From positions 186,001-250,000 of the forward strand of contig NZ_UAPQ01000008.1 of the NCBI RefSeq assembly GCF_900444995.1: a DNA stretch of 64,000 bases. The letters are read 5' to 3'. Origin of the DNA: Actinomyces bovis. Its GTDB lineage: Bacteria > Actinomycetota > Actinomycetes > Actinomycetales > Actinomycetaceae. Shown piece after piece: positions 32,183 to 42,400 of the stretch (the stretch's first letter is position 1; every line of letters begins with the position of its first letter). Below the pieces are notes generated by a model. That model was not told the DNA's origin, searched no databases, and worked only from the letters and a program-made list of their open reading frames with translations. A program made the position numbers and the translations under genes.

Positions 32183-33090
32183 TGCGCAAGCCTTCCGCAC
32201 CCCGGCCCGGAGCTGAAGAGCAGCCCCCGGCAAAGCCACCTGCGCAGAAGCCATCTGTAACTGTGAGCCCGGATGAGGGGCGGACCGGGAGGCTCCCGGC
32301 AGTGCGTCAGCGGGCACCTCAGGCGCTGGAAACCCGTGGCCAGCGTACGGAGCAGGTGGTTTCCACCGGGCTGGAGGAGCGCCTCAAAGAGCGTCGCAAC
32401 GCGCTAAGTCGGCTACGGCGTCGCCGGATTCTCTTGGGACTGACTGTGGTGCTGGTGCTGGGACTAGCGGGCTGGGCTGTTCTGGCCTCCCCTCTGCTTG
32501 CACTCAAACTTGAACAGGTGGAAGTGCGCGGCTCGGACGGTACCGTCAGTGTTGAGCAGGTTCGTCAGGTGTATGCGCCCGTAGCGGGCTTCTCCTTGCT
32601 GCGCCTGGACCTGGACGATCTCGAGGTAGCCACCGCCCGCGATCTGGTGCGGGTGCGTGCGGCTCGGGTTAGTCGCGCTTGGCCTAATGGGCTGGTAGTG
32701 CGCCTAGAGATGCGTGAGCCGGTGGCAGTGCGGCAAGCAAACGGCGGCTACGAGGTGCTGGATGCTGAGGCAGTGGTGCTGGAGACGGTGGCGACGCCGT
32801 CGCCCGGGCTGGCTAGCGTCCAGGCGCCTGCTGGCCAGGAACTCAGTGCGGAGATGGTTACCGCCGTGGTCAGCGCCGTGGGGGCCTTGGATACACAGAC
32901 ACGGGCGCAGGTGAGCTCAGGTACTGCCTCCGCCGCTGGACAGGTCACTTTGACCTTGCAAAGTGGAGCGAGTGTGGTGTGGGGGGATACCTCGGAGCCG
33001 GAGCTTAAGGCGCAGGTGCTGCGGACCTTACTGGGCACCCAAGCCAAGGTTTATGACGTGTCTTCACCCAAATACCCAGCCACTTCCTGA
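32182..33090 (+). CDS. ftsQ: Division protein FtsQ
   Basis: A 302-residue bitopic divisome protein. A long cytoplasmic part rich in Pro, Lys and Arg (residues 1-85) is followed by one membrane segment (about 88-106, ILLGLTVVLVLGLAGWAVL), then a POTRA domain beginning LKLEQVEVRGSDGTVS and the FtsQ/DivIB domain with REPVAVRQANGGYEVLD. FtsQ links FtsL and partner proteins to the septal synthase. It lies between murC and ftsZ, as is usual in actinobacteria lacking ftsA. Confidence 0.9.
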   Translation: MRKPSAPRPGAEEQPPAKPPAQKPSVTVSPDEGRTGRLPAVRQRAPQALETRGQRTEQVVSTGLEERLKERRNALSRLRRRRILLGLTVVLVLGLAGWAVLASPLLALKLEQVEVRGSDGTVSVEQVRQVYAPVAGFSLLRLDLDDLEVATARDLVRVRAARVSRAWPNGLVVRLEMREPVAVRQANGGYEVLDAEAVVLETVATPSPGLASVQAPAGQELSAEMVTAVVSAVGALDTQTRAQVSSGTASAAGQVTLTLQSGASVVWGDTSEPELKAQVLRTLLGTQAKVYDVSSPKYPATS

Positions 33091-33202
33091 GCTGGGTAGT
33101 GCTGGCGTGCACGACACGCTGGACACACCGACGTAAATGCGGGCGGGCGAGGGTATAGGCACGTAGCGTTTTCCTCGTCAGCCCGAGAATGACATAAGTA
33201 TA

Positions 33203-33225
33203 AACCTTAACCTGAGGTTGACGGT
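33203..33225 (+). promoter_or_regulatory. Palindromic site upstream of ftsZ
   Basis: AACCTGAGGTT (33209-33219) is a 5-1-5 perfect palindrome in a locally AT-rich stretch 38 bases before the ftsZ start. The 166-base gap between ftsQ and ftsZ suggests that ftsZ has its own promoter here; the binding protein is unknown. Confidence 0.3.
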
Positions 33226-33256
33226 TTTCGGGGCCGGAGTCAAGTGGAGGGCAACA

Positions 33257-34573
33257 GTGACGGAATCTCAGCACTACCAGGCAGTCATCAAAGTGGTGGG
33301 CGTTGGTGGCGGTGGCGTCAACGCCGTCAACCGCATGATCGAGGCCGACCTGCGCGGCGTGGAGTTCATTGCCGTCAACACTGATGCGCAGGCCCTGCTT
33401 ATGACCGACGCTGACGTCAAGCTCGATGTGGGCCGCGACCTTACCCGTGGCCTTGGTGCTGGCGCCGACCCCTCCATCGGACGCAAGGCCGCAGAAGACC
33501 ACGTCGAGGACATCCGTGCCGCCATCACCGGTGCCGACATGGTCTTTGTTACCGCGGGGGAGGGCGGCGGCACCGGCACCGGCGGTGCACCCGTGGTCGC
33601 CAAGATTTCCCGCGAGATTGGCGCCCTGACCATCGGTGTGGTCACCCGCCCCTTTGCCTTTGAGGGCCGCCGTCGCTCCGCCCAGGCCGAGGAAGGTATC
33701 GCCAACCTGCGTGAGCAGGTTGACACCCTCATTGTGATCCCCAATGACCGCCTCCTAGACATTGCCGACCCCAATATCTCTGTAGTCGATGCCTTCAAAC
33801 AGGCCGACCAGGTGCTCCTCCAGGGTGTCCAGGGCATCACCGAACTGATCACCACCCCCGGCCTTATCAACGTCGACTTCAACGACGTCAAATCCGTTAT
33901 GCAGGGCGCTGGCTCCGCTCTCATGGGCATTGGCTACTCCTCCGGCGAGGACCGTGCCGTCGCCGCCACCGAGATGGCCATTTCCTCCCCGCTGCTTGAG
34001 ACCTCCATCGACGGCGCCCACGGCGTGCTGCTCTTCTTCCAGGGCGGCGCAGACTTGGGCCTGTTGGAGATGAGCAAGGCGGCTGAGCTAGTGCGTGAGG
34101 CCGTCCACCCAGAGGCCAATATCATCGTGGGTAACGTCGTCGACGGCGCCCTGGGTGACGAGGTGCGCGTAACCGTTATTGCTGCTGGATTTGATGAGGT
34201 ACCGGTGGTTTCCGCCCCGCGCACCCCGCAGCAGGTGGCACCCGGATACGGCCAGCCCACTGCTCGCACCGGAGCACAGCCGCAGTACAGCAACCAGGCT
34301 GCGCAGCCCTCGTACACCAATTCAATTGGGCGCGGTGCGCACCGCCTGGACACAGGGGCCACTCCGCGACCTGCAGCTGCCCAGATGAACCCGCCCACCG
34401 CCCCCACCGCAGACCTTTCAATCGCTCCCGAGGCGGCGGAAAGCCTGCTGCCGGCGGAGGATCCGGCACCGATCTACCCCGGGAAGCCGGCAGCCTCGCC
34501 GCAGCTTGTGGTGCCCCCCGTCATCAACGATGAGGGCGTTACGGATATCGACCTGCCGGACTTCCTGCGCTGA
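33257..34573 (+). CDS. ftsZ: Cell division GTPase FtsZ
   Basis: A 438-residue tubulin-like GTPase that forms the division ring. [15 protein letters not shown] lies near residue 13, the tubulin signature GGGTGTGG near 105, and DFNDVKSVM with [10 protein letters not shown] in the T7-loop region. A variable linker of about 110 residues leads to the C-terminal peptide DIDLPDFLR, which binds SepF and FtsW in actinobacteria. The GTG at 33257 follows GGAGGG and gives the normal N-terminus; upstream in-frame codons lie in the promoter region. Confidence 0.96.
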   Translation: MTESQHYQAVIKVVGVGGGGVNAVNRMIEADLRGVEFIAVNTDAQALLMTDADVKLDVGRDLTRGLGAGADPSIGRKAAEDHVEDIRAAITGADMVFVTAGEGGGTGTGGAPVVAKISREIGALTIGVVTRPFAFEGRRRSAQAEEGIANLREQVDTLIVIPNDRLLDIADPNISVVDAFKQADQVLLQGVQGITELITTPGLINVDFNDVKSVMQGAGSALMGIGYSSGEDRAVAATEMAISSPLLETSIDGAHGVLLFFQGGADLGLLEMSKAAELVREAVHPEANIIVGNVVDGALGDEVRVTVIAAGFDEVPVVSAPRTPQQVAPGYGQPTARTGAQPQYSNQAAQPSYTNSIGRGAHRLDTGATPRPAAAQMNPPTAPTADLSIAPEAAESLLPAEDPAPIYPGKPAASPQLVVPPVINDEGVTDIDLPDFLR

Positions 34574-34585
34574 ATTAGGCAGAGC

Positions 34586-35320
34586 ATGACTGACCTCCTT
34601 GAGGTCGCGCTGGGCCCCGTCGCCCGCGGCTGGTTTACCACCCGCGGTGGCGGGGCTCCCGCGCCTGCTGAGAGCCCTTTCTGGGGTATGAATCTGGCTG
34701 GGCATGTCGGTGATGACCCTGAACGAGTCAGGCGCAATCGGGCGGAGTTGGCGCAGGACCTCGGGCTAAAGCCAGAACAACTGGCCTGGATGCAGCAGGT
34801 GCACTCCGCCCTCGTCGCCCACCCTCAGACAGGCCGGGAACCAACCGCTGATGCCCTAGTGGTGGACGGACGTGTGGATGTTGCCAAGGCCGCCGGGGTG
34901 CTCGTGGCGGACTGCGTACCGCTGCTTCTAGCGGACGGGCAGCTGCCGCTAATCTCCGCTGTGCATGCAGGTCGCAAAGGCATGCTTGACGGCGTCGTCC
35001 AAGCCGCTGTCAGTGAGCTGCGACGCCTGGGGGCGCAGGAACTCTATGCCGCTATCGGCCCTTCAATTTGTGGCTCCTGCTATGAGGTGCCAGCTTCTAT
35101 GCGAGACGAATCAGTCGCAATTGAGCCAGCGTGTGGCGCCGTCACGAGTTGGGGCACCCCCGCAGTAGATGTGGCTGCGGGAGTGCGCGCCCAGCTTGAG
35201 CGTCTCCAAGTCAAGCTCGTGCAGACCCCTCAGTGGTGCACCCTGGAGGATGAACGCTTCTTCTCTTTCCGCCGTGAAGGCACTACTGGACGCTTGGCCG
35301 GAGTGGTTCAACTGAGCTGA
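34586..35320 (+). CDS. pgeF: PgeF/YfiH-family protein (multicopper laccase-fold)
   Basis: A 244-residue protein of the PgeF/YfiH family, found next to ftsZ and sepF in many Gram-positive bacteria. Relatives have been reported as polyphenol oxidases, purine nucleoside phosphorylases and peptidoglycan-editing factors. Metal-site residues sit in WMQQVHSA (about residue 70), VADCVPLLL (about 107), AVHAGRKGML (about 127) and GPSICGSCYEV. It starts 13 bases after ftsZ and is probably co-transcribed. A small T-rich hairpin follows before sepF. Confidence 0.88.
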   Translation: MTDLLEVALGPVARGWFTTRGGGAPAPAESPFWGMNLAGHVGDDPERVRRNRAELAQDLGLKPEQLAWMQQVHSALVAHPQTGREPTADALVVDGRVDVAKAAGVLVADCVPLLLADGQLPLISAVHAGRKGMLDGVVQAAVSELRRLGAQELYAAIGPSICGSCYEVPASMRDESVAIEPACGAVTSWGTPAVDVAAGVRAQLERLQVKLVQTPQWCTLEDERFFSFRREGTTGRLAGVVQLS

Positions 35321-35385
35321 GCGCTACTGCAGGTAATCGGCGTGTCTGCCAGGTAGCAGAGGTCAAAACCGTTAGCGTTTCAGAC

Positions 35386-35415
35386 AACGGGAGAACTAGC
35401 GCCCGTTCTTTTCTT
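35386..35415 (+). terminator. Hairpin with T-rich tail between pgeF and sepF
   Basis: AACGGG (35386-35391) pairs with CCCGTT (35402-35407) and is followed by CTTTTCTT. It could end the ftsZ-pgeF transcript or attenuate sepF, whose start lies 15 bases further on. Confidence 0.5.
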
Positions 35416-35429
35416 AAAGGAGCACTCAG

Positions 35430-35876
35430 ATGCGAGCACTGCGCAGCATGACCAACCTGCTCGGTTCCCAGGACTATGAGGGTGAAGAGTCCTACGAGGG
35501 GCTTGAGCAGTCAGCCGTCTCCGAGTACTCCGAGGGCTATGTGGATGACTATGCCCCGGCTGAGACCTATGAGGAGCTGGCCGAGCCGAGCGGCGTCGAC
35601 CTGCGTCGTATCGTCACGGTACATCCCTCCAACTACAACGAGGCGCGCGTGATTGGCGAGGCCTTCCGCGATGGCCTGCCCGTCATTGTCAACCTCACCG
35701 GAATGAGTGAGCCCGACGCCCGCCGCATGGTGGATTTCTCCGCTGGGCTGGTCTTTGGGCTACACGGCGCCATCGAGCGCGTGACCCCGCGCGTCTTCCT
35801 GCTGACCCCGGCCACAGTGTCGATCGAGTCCGGCGAGGCCGCCGAGGCTGGCGACCGTTTCTTCAACCAGGGCTGA
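35430..35876 (+). CDS. sepF: Cell division protein SepF
   Basis: A 148-residue SepF protein, the membrane anchor and bundler of FtsZ in actinobacteria, which lack FtsA. The N-terminus ([15 protein letters not shown]) can form the amphipathic membrane-binding helix. An acidic, Tyr/Glu-rich linker follows, then the SepF core ([19 protein letters not shown], about 68-86, and [14 protein letters not shown]). AAAGGAG precedes the ATG. Confidence 0.94.
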   Translation: MRALRSMTNLLGSQDYEGEESYEGLEQSAVSEYSEGYVDDYAPAETYEELAEPSGVDLRRIVTVHPSNYNEARVIGEAFRDGLPVIVNLTGMSEPDARRMVDFSAGLVFGLHGAIERVTPRVFLLTPATVSIESGEAAEAGDRFFNQG

Positions 35877-35894
35877 TCTGCGAGAGTTGGCGGC

Positions 35895-36182
35895 GTGCAA
35901 GCCATCGTCTCCATCCTTTCAAGCCTGCTGCTCCTGTACACGCTCGTTCTGCTAGTACGAGTTGTGTTGGACCTGGTAATGGTCTTTTCTCGCAGTTGGA
36001 AGCCAAGCGGCCCACTGCTGGTGTTGGCCAATGCGGTCTACGGACTGACTGATCCACCTCTGCGCTTAATCCGTTCCAAGATCCCCGCTCTGGGTTTTGG
36101 GGGCTTCGGAATTGACCTGAGTTTCCTGGTTCTGTGGTTCGGCATCGTGCTGCTGAGGTCGCTGCTAGCGCTGTTGGTCTGA
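35895..36182 (+). CDS. YggT family membrane protein
   Basis: A 95-residue integral membrane protein with two hydrophobic segments (about residues 3-32 and 66-92) and the central DPPLRLIRSKIPALG loop typical of YggT/Ycf19-like proteins. Its function is uncertain; gene neighbourhood and some studies place it with division or membrane organisation. It starts with GTG 18 bases after sepF and is the last gene before a 400-base gap. Confidence 0.88.
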   Translation: MQAIVSILSSLLLLYTLVLLVRVVLDLVMVFSRSWKPSGPLLVLANAVYGLTDPPLRLIRSKIPALGFGGFGIDLSFLVLWFGIVLLRSLLALLV

Positions 36183-36585
36183 AGTTAAGGCGGCACTCCT
36201 CTAAGGGCGAAGACCATAGCTTCTGAGAGGGTGCGCGTGTTATCCCTACAAAGACTGTCCGGTGAACGGCTGGCCTTCCCTCCTGTGGTATGCCCAAGGT
36301 TGGGATTGTTGACGCCGCTGTGTTTTGCAGCTGCATAGGCCTGTGAACTCAAGGGTTTTTCAGGGGGGCGCATAGGTGATTGCTGGATTGTTGAAGCGCT
36401 CCTAAGAGATTTGCGGATTGAGAACAGCGGTCCCGCATGCGGGGTGTTTGTGCGGGGTTCCTGGTATCTTGGTCATCACATTCGGTGCCGCAACCTTGGC
36501 TCGGAGTTGCTTCGGGTAATGTGTTCACACCGAGGCACCGGTTTCGGTTCTCTTATCTAATCCGCACGACATTGAGGTGACGACC
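36183..36585. other. Long intergenic region upstream of divIVA
   Basis: About 400 bases without a convincing gene. It contains a perfect 12-bp palindrome CCCGCATGCGGG (36432-36443), TGCGGGGT repeated 13 bases apart just after it, and a foldable segment described separately. It probably carries the divIVA promoter and a long 5' leader. Confidence 0.5.
36483..36540 (+). ncRNA. Foldable three-way-junction-like element upstream of divIVA
   Basis: An outer stem CGGTGCC/GGCACCG (36483-36489 with 36534-36540, 7 bp perfect) encloses a hairpin GCAAC/GTTGC (36490-36494 with 36506-36510) and a small GTG/CAC hairpin (36521-36530). It ends 45 bases before the divIVA start. I know no named RNA family for this position; it may be a leader element or an operator. 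Confidence 0.35.
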
Positions 36586-37197
36586 ATGACGCTGCTCACC
36601 GCAGACGACGTCCTCAACAAGAAGTTCCAGGCGACGAAGTTCCGCGAGGGGTACGAGCAGGACGAGGTTGACGAGTTCCTCGACGACGTAGTTGAGGCGA
36701 TGCGCCAACTGGAGGCCGAGAACGCCGACCTCAAGGCTAAGCTCGAGGCCGCTAACGCTCGGATTGCCTCGCTGAGCGCGGGCAAGACCGAGGCCCCCGC
36801 AGCTGCTCCCGTGGCTCCCACCCCGGCGCCGGCAATCGCTGAGGCCGCCCCCGTGGCTGCCCCTGCAGCAGGTACCGGGCAGGAACCCGCCGCCGCCAAG
36901 GGCATGCTTGAGCTGGCCCAGAAGCTGCACGATGAGCACGTCTCCAACGGCAAGGCTGAGGGAGAGCGCATCATTACAGAGGCTCGCACCACCGGTGAGT
37001 CGATCATCCGCGAGGCGGAAGACCAGCGCAATCGCACGCTGGCCCAGCTTGAGAAGGAGCGCTCAGGTCTGGAGCACAAGATCGACGAGCTGCGGCGCTT
37101 CGAGACCGACTACCGCACCCGCCTCAAGAGCTTCCTATCTGGTCTGCTCAACACTGTGGACGGTGGCGGCACCTCCACAGACGGCGTCAACCTCTGA
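36586..37197 (+). CDS. divIVA: DivIVA/Wag31 polar growth protein
   Basis: A 203-residue DivIVA-domain coiled-coil protein that gathers at the poles and septum and directs apical cell-wall growth in actinobacteria. The lipid-binding domain MTLLTADDVLNKKFQ and FREGYEQDEVDEFLDDVV (residues 1-40) is followed by a first coiled coil, an Ala/Pro-rich break (about 68-105) and a second coiled coil (about 110-185). The ATG at 36586 follows TTGAGGTGA; a GTG three codons earlier lies inside that site. It is closed by a strong terminator. Confidence 0.94.
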   Translation: MTLLTADDVLNKKFQATKFREGYEQDEVDEFLDDVVEAMRQLEAENADLKAKLEAANARIASLSAGKTEAPAAAPVAPTPAPAIAEAAPVAAPAAGTGQEPAAAKGMLELAQKLHDEHVSNGKAEGERIITEARTTGESIIREAEDQRNRTLAQLEKERSGLEHKIDELRRFETDYRTRLKSFLSGLLNTVDGGGTSTDGVNL

Positions 37198-37226
37198 GCA
37201 GCAAATCTCAGCCGCATAGGCGCGCC

Positions 37227-37261
37227 CTAAGGGCGACGACCATCACGGTCGTCGCCCTTAG
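37227..37261 (+). terminator. Terminator after divIVA
   Basis: A perfect 15-bp stem, CTAAGGGCGACGACC with its complement (37227-37241 / 37247-37261), has the 5-base loop ATCAC. Confidence 0.85.
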
Positions 37262-37337
37262 CGCGTGCCGTGCGTGCTTGTGACGCTAGGCAGTGAGAAA
37301 CTCCTGCCGCCAAACTAAGCAGCTTGAGGACTGAGAG

Positions 37338-37904
37338 ATGGAATCCCAGGACAGCACTTCTGTGTCACCGGATCACCAAACTACGGGCAACCGCAGACTG
37401 GTGATCCTGCTGTGGCTCCTTGCCGGGCTAGTGGTAGCTGCCGATCAAGCCACGAAGCTTTGGGCTTTGCATGAACTTGCAGACGAGGGGCGTCGGCCCT
37501 TGCTGGGCTCGCTGCTGGGTCTGCGGCTCGTCTTCAACCCAGGCGCTGCTTTCTCCTTTGCCAGCGGCCAGACCTGGATTTTCACGATTGTTGCGGTGGT
37601 GGTCGTGGTGGTGATCGCGCGGGTTGCCAGGCGCCTGGCCGCGACGGCTTGGGCCGTGGCGCTGGCCCTAGTGCTTGGGGGCGCGATTGGCAACCTCATC
37701 GACCGCCTATTCCGGGCGCCGGGTGTGGGGCGAGGCTATGTTGTCGACTTCATTGACTACGGGGTGTTCGTAGGCAATGTTGCAGATATTGCGATCGTGG
37801 CAGCTGCCGGAATGATCATGTGGCTTACCGCTACGGGCCGGGAGCTGGACGGCAAGTTGCTCGGTCAAGACCCTGAGGCTGCTCAAGAGGGCCCGGTAGC
37901 ATGA
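37338..37904 (+). CDS. lspA: Lipoprotein signal peptidase LspA
   Basis: A 188-residue signal peptidase II that cleaves prolipoproteins after lipidation. Four membrane segments are visible. The catalytic aspartates lie in [13 protein letters not shown] (about residue 118) and [11 protein letters not shown] (about 140). [11 protein letters not shown] is also family-typical. Likely substrates in this window are the iron-binding lipoprotein and the DUF4232 lipoprotein. Its stop overlaps the next gene by 4 bases. Confidence 0.94.
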   Translation: MESQDSTSVSPDHQTTGNRRLVILLWLLAGLVVAADQATKLWALHELADEGRRPLLGSLLGLRLVFNPGAAFSFASGQTWIFTIVAVVVVVVIARVARRLAATAWAVALALVLGGAIGNLIDRLFRAPGVGRGYVVDFIDYGVFVGNVADIAIVAAAGMIMWLTATGRELDGKLLGQDPEAAQEGPVA

Positions 37905-38821
37905 GCCTGCGCATCATGCCGGTGCCTGAGGGCTTGGCTGGCGAGCGAGCGGACGCCGCACTGGCGCGTATGACCGGCTTGAGCCGCTCCCGGGCTGGAG
38001 AGCTTTGCACCAGTGGTGGCGTGCGCCTAGAGGGACGTGAACTGGGCAAGTCAGATCGGCTTAAGCCAGGCGATGTGCTGGAGGTGGATTTGCCGGAGCC
38101 GCGCCCCACCGAGCCGGTTCCCACACCCGTTGAAAGCTTGGGCCTGCTCTACGAGGACGAAGACATCGTCGTGGTGGACAAGCCTGCCGGTGTAGCTGCC
38201 CACCCCTCAATGGGCTGGGACGGCCCGGATGTACTGGGTGCACTTAAAGCCATGCAGGTGCCGGTCGCTACCTCCGGAGCGGCTGAGCGCCAAGGCATTG
38301 TCTCCCGCCTAGATGTAGGGACTTCCGGGGTCATGGTGGTGGCCAAAGGCGAGCGCGCCTACTCGGTGCTCAAGCGAGCCTTTCGGGAGCACACGGTAGA
38401 GAAGACTTACCACGCTCTGGTTCAGGGGCACCTGGACCCGCTGCGCGGAACCATCGACGCTCCGATCGGCCGCCACCCTAGCCGCGAATGGAAGATGGCG
38501 ATTATCGACGGCGGTCGCGAGTCCATCACCCACTACGACGTCATCGAGCTCATGCCCGCAGCTTGCCTGGCGGAAGTGGATCTGGAGACGGGCCGGACCC
38601 ACCAAATTCGCGTGCACATGGCCGCCGTCGGTCATCCTTGCGTAGGGGACGAGACCTACGGCGCCGACCCCAAGCTGAGCGAAGGCACCGGCCTGGTGCG
38701 CCAGTGGCTGCACGCGGTTGAACTGGGGCTGGCACACCCAATCACGGGGGAGTGGATGACCTTCCACTCCGAGTACCCAGAGGACCTGGCCCATGCCCTG
38801 GACGTTCTGCGCCTGCCTTGA
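37901..38821 (+). CDS. RluA/RluD-family pseudouridine synthase
   Basis: A 306-residue RNA pseudouridine synthase, probably acting on 23S rRNA like RluD. An N-terminal S4 RNA-binding domain (about residues 12-65, [14 protein letters not shown]) is followed by the catalytic domain with [14 protein letters not shown] (about 88) and the catalytic aspartate in [15 protein letters not shown] (about 133). [18 protein letters not shown] near 230 is typical. lspA followed by this family is a common actinobacterial gene pair. The exact target uridine cannot be told from the sequence. Confidence 0.92.
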   Translation: MSLRIMPVPEGLAGERADAALARMTGLSRSRAGELCTSGGVRLEGRELGKSDRLKPGDVLEVDLPEPRPTEPVPTPVESLGLLYEDEDIVVVDKPAGVAAHPSMGWDGPDVLGALKAMQVPVATSGAAERQGIVSRLDVGTSGVMVVAKGERAYSVLKRAFREHTVEKTYHALVQGHLDPLRGTIDAPIGRHPSREWKMAIIDGGRESITHYDVIELMPAACLAEVDLETGRTHQIRVHMAAVGHPCVGDETYGADPKLSEGTGLVRQWLHAVELGLAHPITGEWMTFHSEYPEDLAHALDVLRLP

Positions 38822-38844
38822 AGGCTAGTGGCAGGGTGGAAGAC

Positions 38845-39432
38845 ATGGCTAAAGCTCAGTTGCCCCTCACAATCGCGCGGGCTCACCAGGCAAAAGAACC
38901 CTTCCGCTTGACCAGTGTGGCTGGGGATGCGACTGGAGCCCGAGCTGAGCAAGTGCGGACCGGGTCTGCCGACGTGCGCTTGGAGGTCTTCGTGGAGGAG
39001 CAGCAAGTGCCCTTGGCCTTGGAAATAGATGCTCGCGACGATGCACCCGGCACCATTCACCTGCTCGCTTCAGACGCCGATGGCACGCCTCTGGGAACCG
39101 CTCGGCTCCTGCTAGAGCCGGAGCCGCAAGGACAGGTTCACCTTGGCCGCCTAGCAGTGCGCCAGATAGCCCGCGGCACCGGCCTGGGTGCCCGACTGGT
39201 GGCGGCAGTCGAGGAGGAAGCTCTGCGCCGTGCGGCAAAGCCCTTGACCGGGGCAATCGCTGAGCAAGCTGGAGTGGCACCGGGCACCATCGGGGTAATG
39301 GTGGTGCTCTCCGCCCAGGAACAGGCGATGGGCTTCTACCAGCGCTGCGGATACCGGGCTATAAGCGGTCAGCCTTACCTTGACGCCGGCATCTGGCATC
39401 AGGACATGTTCAAGCTCGTGCTAGGGGCTTGA
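38845..39432 (+). CDS. GNAT-family acetyltransferase
   Basis: A 195-residue N-acetyltransferase of the GNAT fold. The region VRLEVFVEEQQVPLALEIDARD (about 45-65) resembles ElaA/YjcF-type members that start with FVxEQ. VHLGRLAVRQIARGTGLGARLV (about 100-120) supplies the acetyl-CoA-binding Q/RxxGxG/A loop, and GFYQRCGYRAIS lies near the end. The substrate is unknown. The ATG at 38845 has GGGTGG upstream; the frame is open further back into the previous gene. dnaE follows after 22 bases. Confidence 0.85.
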   Translation: MAKAQLPLTIARAHQAKEPFRLTSVAGDATGARAEQVRTGSADVRLEVFVEEQQVPLALEIDARDDAPGTIHLLASDADGTPLGTARLLLEPEPQGQVHLGRLAVRQIARGTGLGARLVAAVEEEALRRAAKPLTGAIAEQAGVAPGTIGVMVVLSAQEQAMGFYQRCGYRAISGQPYLDAGIWHQDMFKLVLGA

Positions 39433-39442
39433 ACGACGGTTC

Positions 39443-39448
39443 TAGGAT
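39443..39448 (+). promoter_or_regulatory. -10-like hexamer of a leaderless promoter (dnaE)
   Basis: TAGGAT lies 6 bases before the dnaE ATG, overlapping no ribosome binding site. Confidence 0.4.
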
Positions 39449-39454
39449 GGGCCC

Positions 39455-42400
39455 ATGGCGGAGAGCAACAGCGCGGTCAACCCTGATGAGGGCCCCTACG
39501 ACGACTTCGTCCACCTGCACGTCCACACGGACTACTCCATGCTGGACGGCGCGGGCAAAATCAAGGACTACGTAGCCGAGGCCAAACGCCTAGGCCAGCG
39601 TGCCCTGGCCATCACCGACCACGGCTACATGTTTGGTGCCTACGAGTTCTACGCAGAATGCGTCAAAGCGGGCATCAAGCCGATCATTGGCGTGGAGGCC
39701 TACCTGACCCCAGGCACCTCCCGCTTTGATAAAACCCGCATCTTCTGGGGTGACGAGTCCCAGCGCAGCGACGACGTCTCCGCGCGCGGCTCCTACACCC
39801 ATATGACGCTGCTCTCGTGGAATAACGAGGGCCTGCACAACCTCATGCGCCTGGATTCCTACGCCTCCCTGGAAGGCCAGTGGGGCAAAGCCCCCCGCAT
39901 GGACCGCGAACTCATCTCCCGCTACTCCAAAGGCCTGATCTCCTCCACTGGCTGCCCCTCCAGCGAGGTCCAGACGCGCCTGCGCCTAGGCCAGTGGGAG
40001 GAAGCCCTGCGCGCTGCCGGTGAGCTGCAAGACATCTTTGGCAAGGACTTCTTCTACGTCGAGCTCATGGACCACGGCCTAGAGATCGAGCGGCGCGTCA
40101 CCCAGGACCTGCTGCGTCTAGCCAAGACCATCAATGCACCCCTGATCGCCACCAATGACTCCCACTATGTGCGCCCCGAAGACCGCACGATTCAGGACGC
40201 AATGCTCTGCATCAACTCCGGCTCGGTGCTGACTGACCCTGATCGCTTCAAGTTTGACGGCGACACTTACTACCTGCGCCCCGGCTCTGAGATGCGCGCC
40301 CTGTTCAAAGAGATGCCGGAAGCCTGCGACAACACCCTGCTGGTGGCCGAGCAGTGTGAGGTTTCCTTCCAGACTGTCGACGACGGCGCCTCCTTCATGC
40401 CCATCTTCCCCGTGCCCGAAGGCGAAACCATGGAGAGCTGGTTCGTTAAGGAGTGCTGGGCCGGCATGGAGCGTCGCTTCCACGGCGATATCCCGGAAGA
40501 TTGCCGCAAACAGGCCGAATATGAGATCGGCGTGATCGTGCAGATGGGCTTCCCGGGATACTTCCTGGTGGTGGCCGACTACATCAACTGGGCTAAGGAG
40601 CACGGCATTCGCGTAGGCCCTGGCCGTGGCTCTGGCGCAGGTAGCATCGTGGCCTACGCCATGGGGATCACCGAGCTCAACCCCCTGCAGCACGGATTGA
40701 TCTTCGAGCGCTTCCTCAACCCTGAGCGCATCTCCATGCCAGATATTGACGTCGACTTTGACGAGCGTCGGCGCGATGAGGTCATCGAGTACGTCAAGCA
40801 AAAATACGGCTCAGACAAGATCAGCCAGGTAGTCACCTACGGCGTCATTAAGGCTAAGCAGTCCCTGAAAGACTCCAGCCGCGTCATGGGCTACCCCTAC
40901 GCCGTCGGTGACAAACTCACCAAGGCCATGCCGCCCGCAGTGCAGGGCAAGGACATCACCATCAAGGGCATCTTTGACCCAACCGACAAGCGATACAGCG
41001 AAGCGGAGGAGTTCCGCAAGCTACATGCGGAGGACCCCGACGCGCAGAAGATTGTGGAGTTGGCCAAAGGCCTGGAGGGCATGACCCGTCAATGGGGCGT
41101 GCATGCCTGCGCCGTCATCATGTCCTCGGAAACCCTCACCGATGTCATCCCCATGATGCAGCGCCTCCAGGACGGCGCCTATATCACCCAGTTTGACTAC
41201 CCCACCTGCGAGCACCTGGGCCTGCTCAAGATGGACTTCCTGGGTCTGCGCAACCTCACCGTCATCTCTGACGCCCAGGAGAACATAGTCGCCAACGGCA
41301 AGCCCGCCCTGGATATAGACAATGTCCCCCTGGATGACCGCGGCACCTACGAGATGCTTTCTCGGGGCGAAACCTTGGGCGTCTTCCAGCTGGACGGCGG
41401 CGGGATGCGCACCCTGCTGCGCCTAATGAAGCCAGACAACTTTGAAGACATCTCCGCTGTGGGCGCCCTCTACCGACCCGGCCCTATGGGTGCGGACTCC
41501 CACACCAATTACGCGCTGCGCAAGAACGGCGCGCAGGAGATCGTGCCCATCCACCCCGAACTCAAAGAGGTGCTGGAGCCTATCCTGGGCACCACTTACG
41601 GCCTGATCGTTTACCAAGAGCAGGTCATGAAGATTGCCCAGGAGCTCGCCGGCTTTTCCCTGGGCAAAGCCGACAAGCTTCGCAAGGCCATGGGTAAAAA
41701 GAAGCCCGAGATCCTGGCCAAGGAGTTCATCGGCTTCAAGGAGGGGATGCTCAAGAACGGGTACTCCGAGGAGTCCATCCAGACCCTGTGGGACATCGTG
41801 GTGCCTTTCAGCGCCTACGCCTTCAACAAGGCCCACTCCGCGGCCTACGGCGTCGTCTCTTACTGGACCGCCTACCTAAAGTGCCACTACCCGACCGAAT
41901 ACATGGCGGCCCTGCTAACCAGTCAGAAGGACAACAAGGACAAGCTGGCCGTTTACCTGGGGGAGTGCCGCCACTTGGGCATCCGTGTGCTGCCTCCCGA
42001 CGTCAATGCCTCACGCGCCCAATTTTCCGCCGTGGGGGAGGACATCCGCTTCGGCCTAGCGGCCATCCGCAACGTAGGCCTGAACGTCGTGGAGGCCATC
42101 GAGCAGGCCCGCGAAGATAAGGGCGAGTTCACCAGCTTCGAAGACTTCCTGGACAAGGTGCCCGCCGTGGTGTGCAACAAACGCACCATCGACTCCCTTA
42201 TCAAGGCCGGAGCCTTTGACACTCTGGGCAAAACCCGCCGCAGCCTGCAAGCCTGCCACGAGGACTTCGTGGATGAGGTGATTGGTGTTAAGCGCAATGA
42301 GGCAGCCGGGCAGTTCGACCTTTTTGCCTCTCTGATGGGCGGGCCTGGGGAGGGCGACGCCGCAGGTGGATTCGGCAACGGCCCAGTCTTCTCCTCCGAA

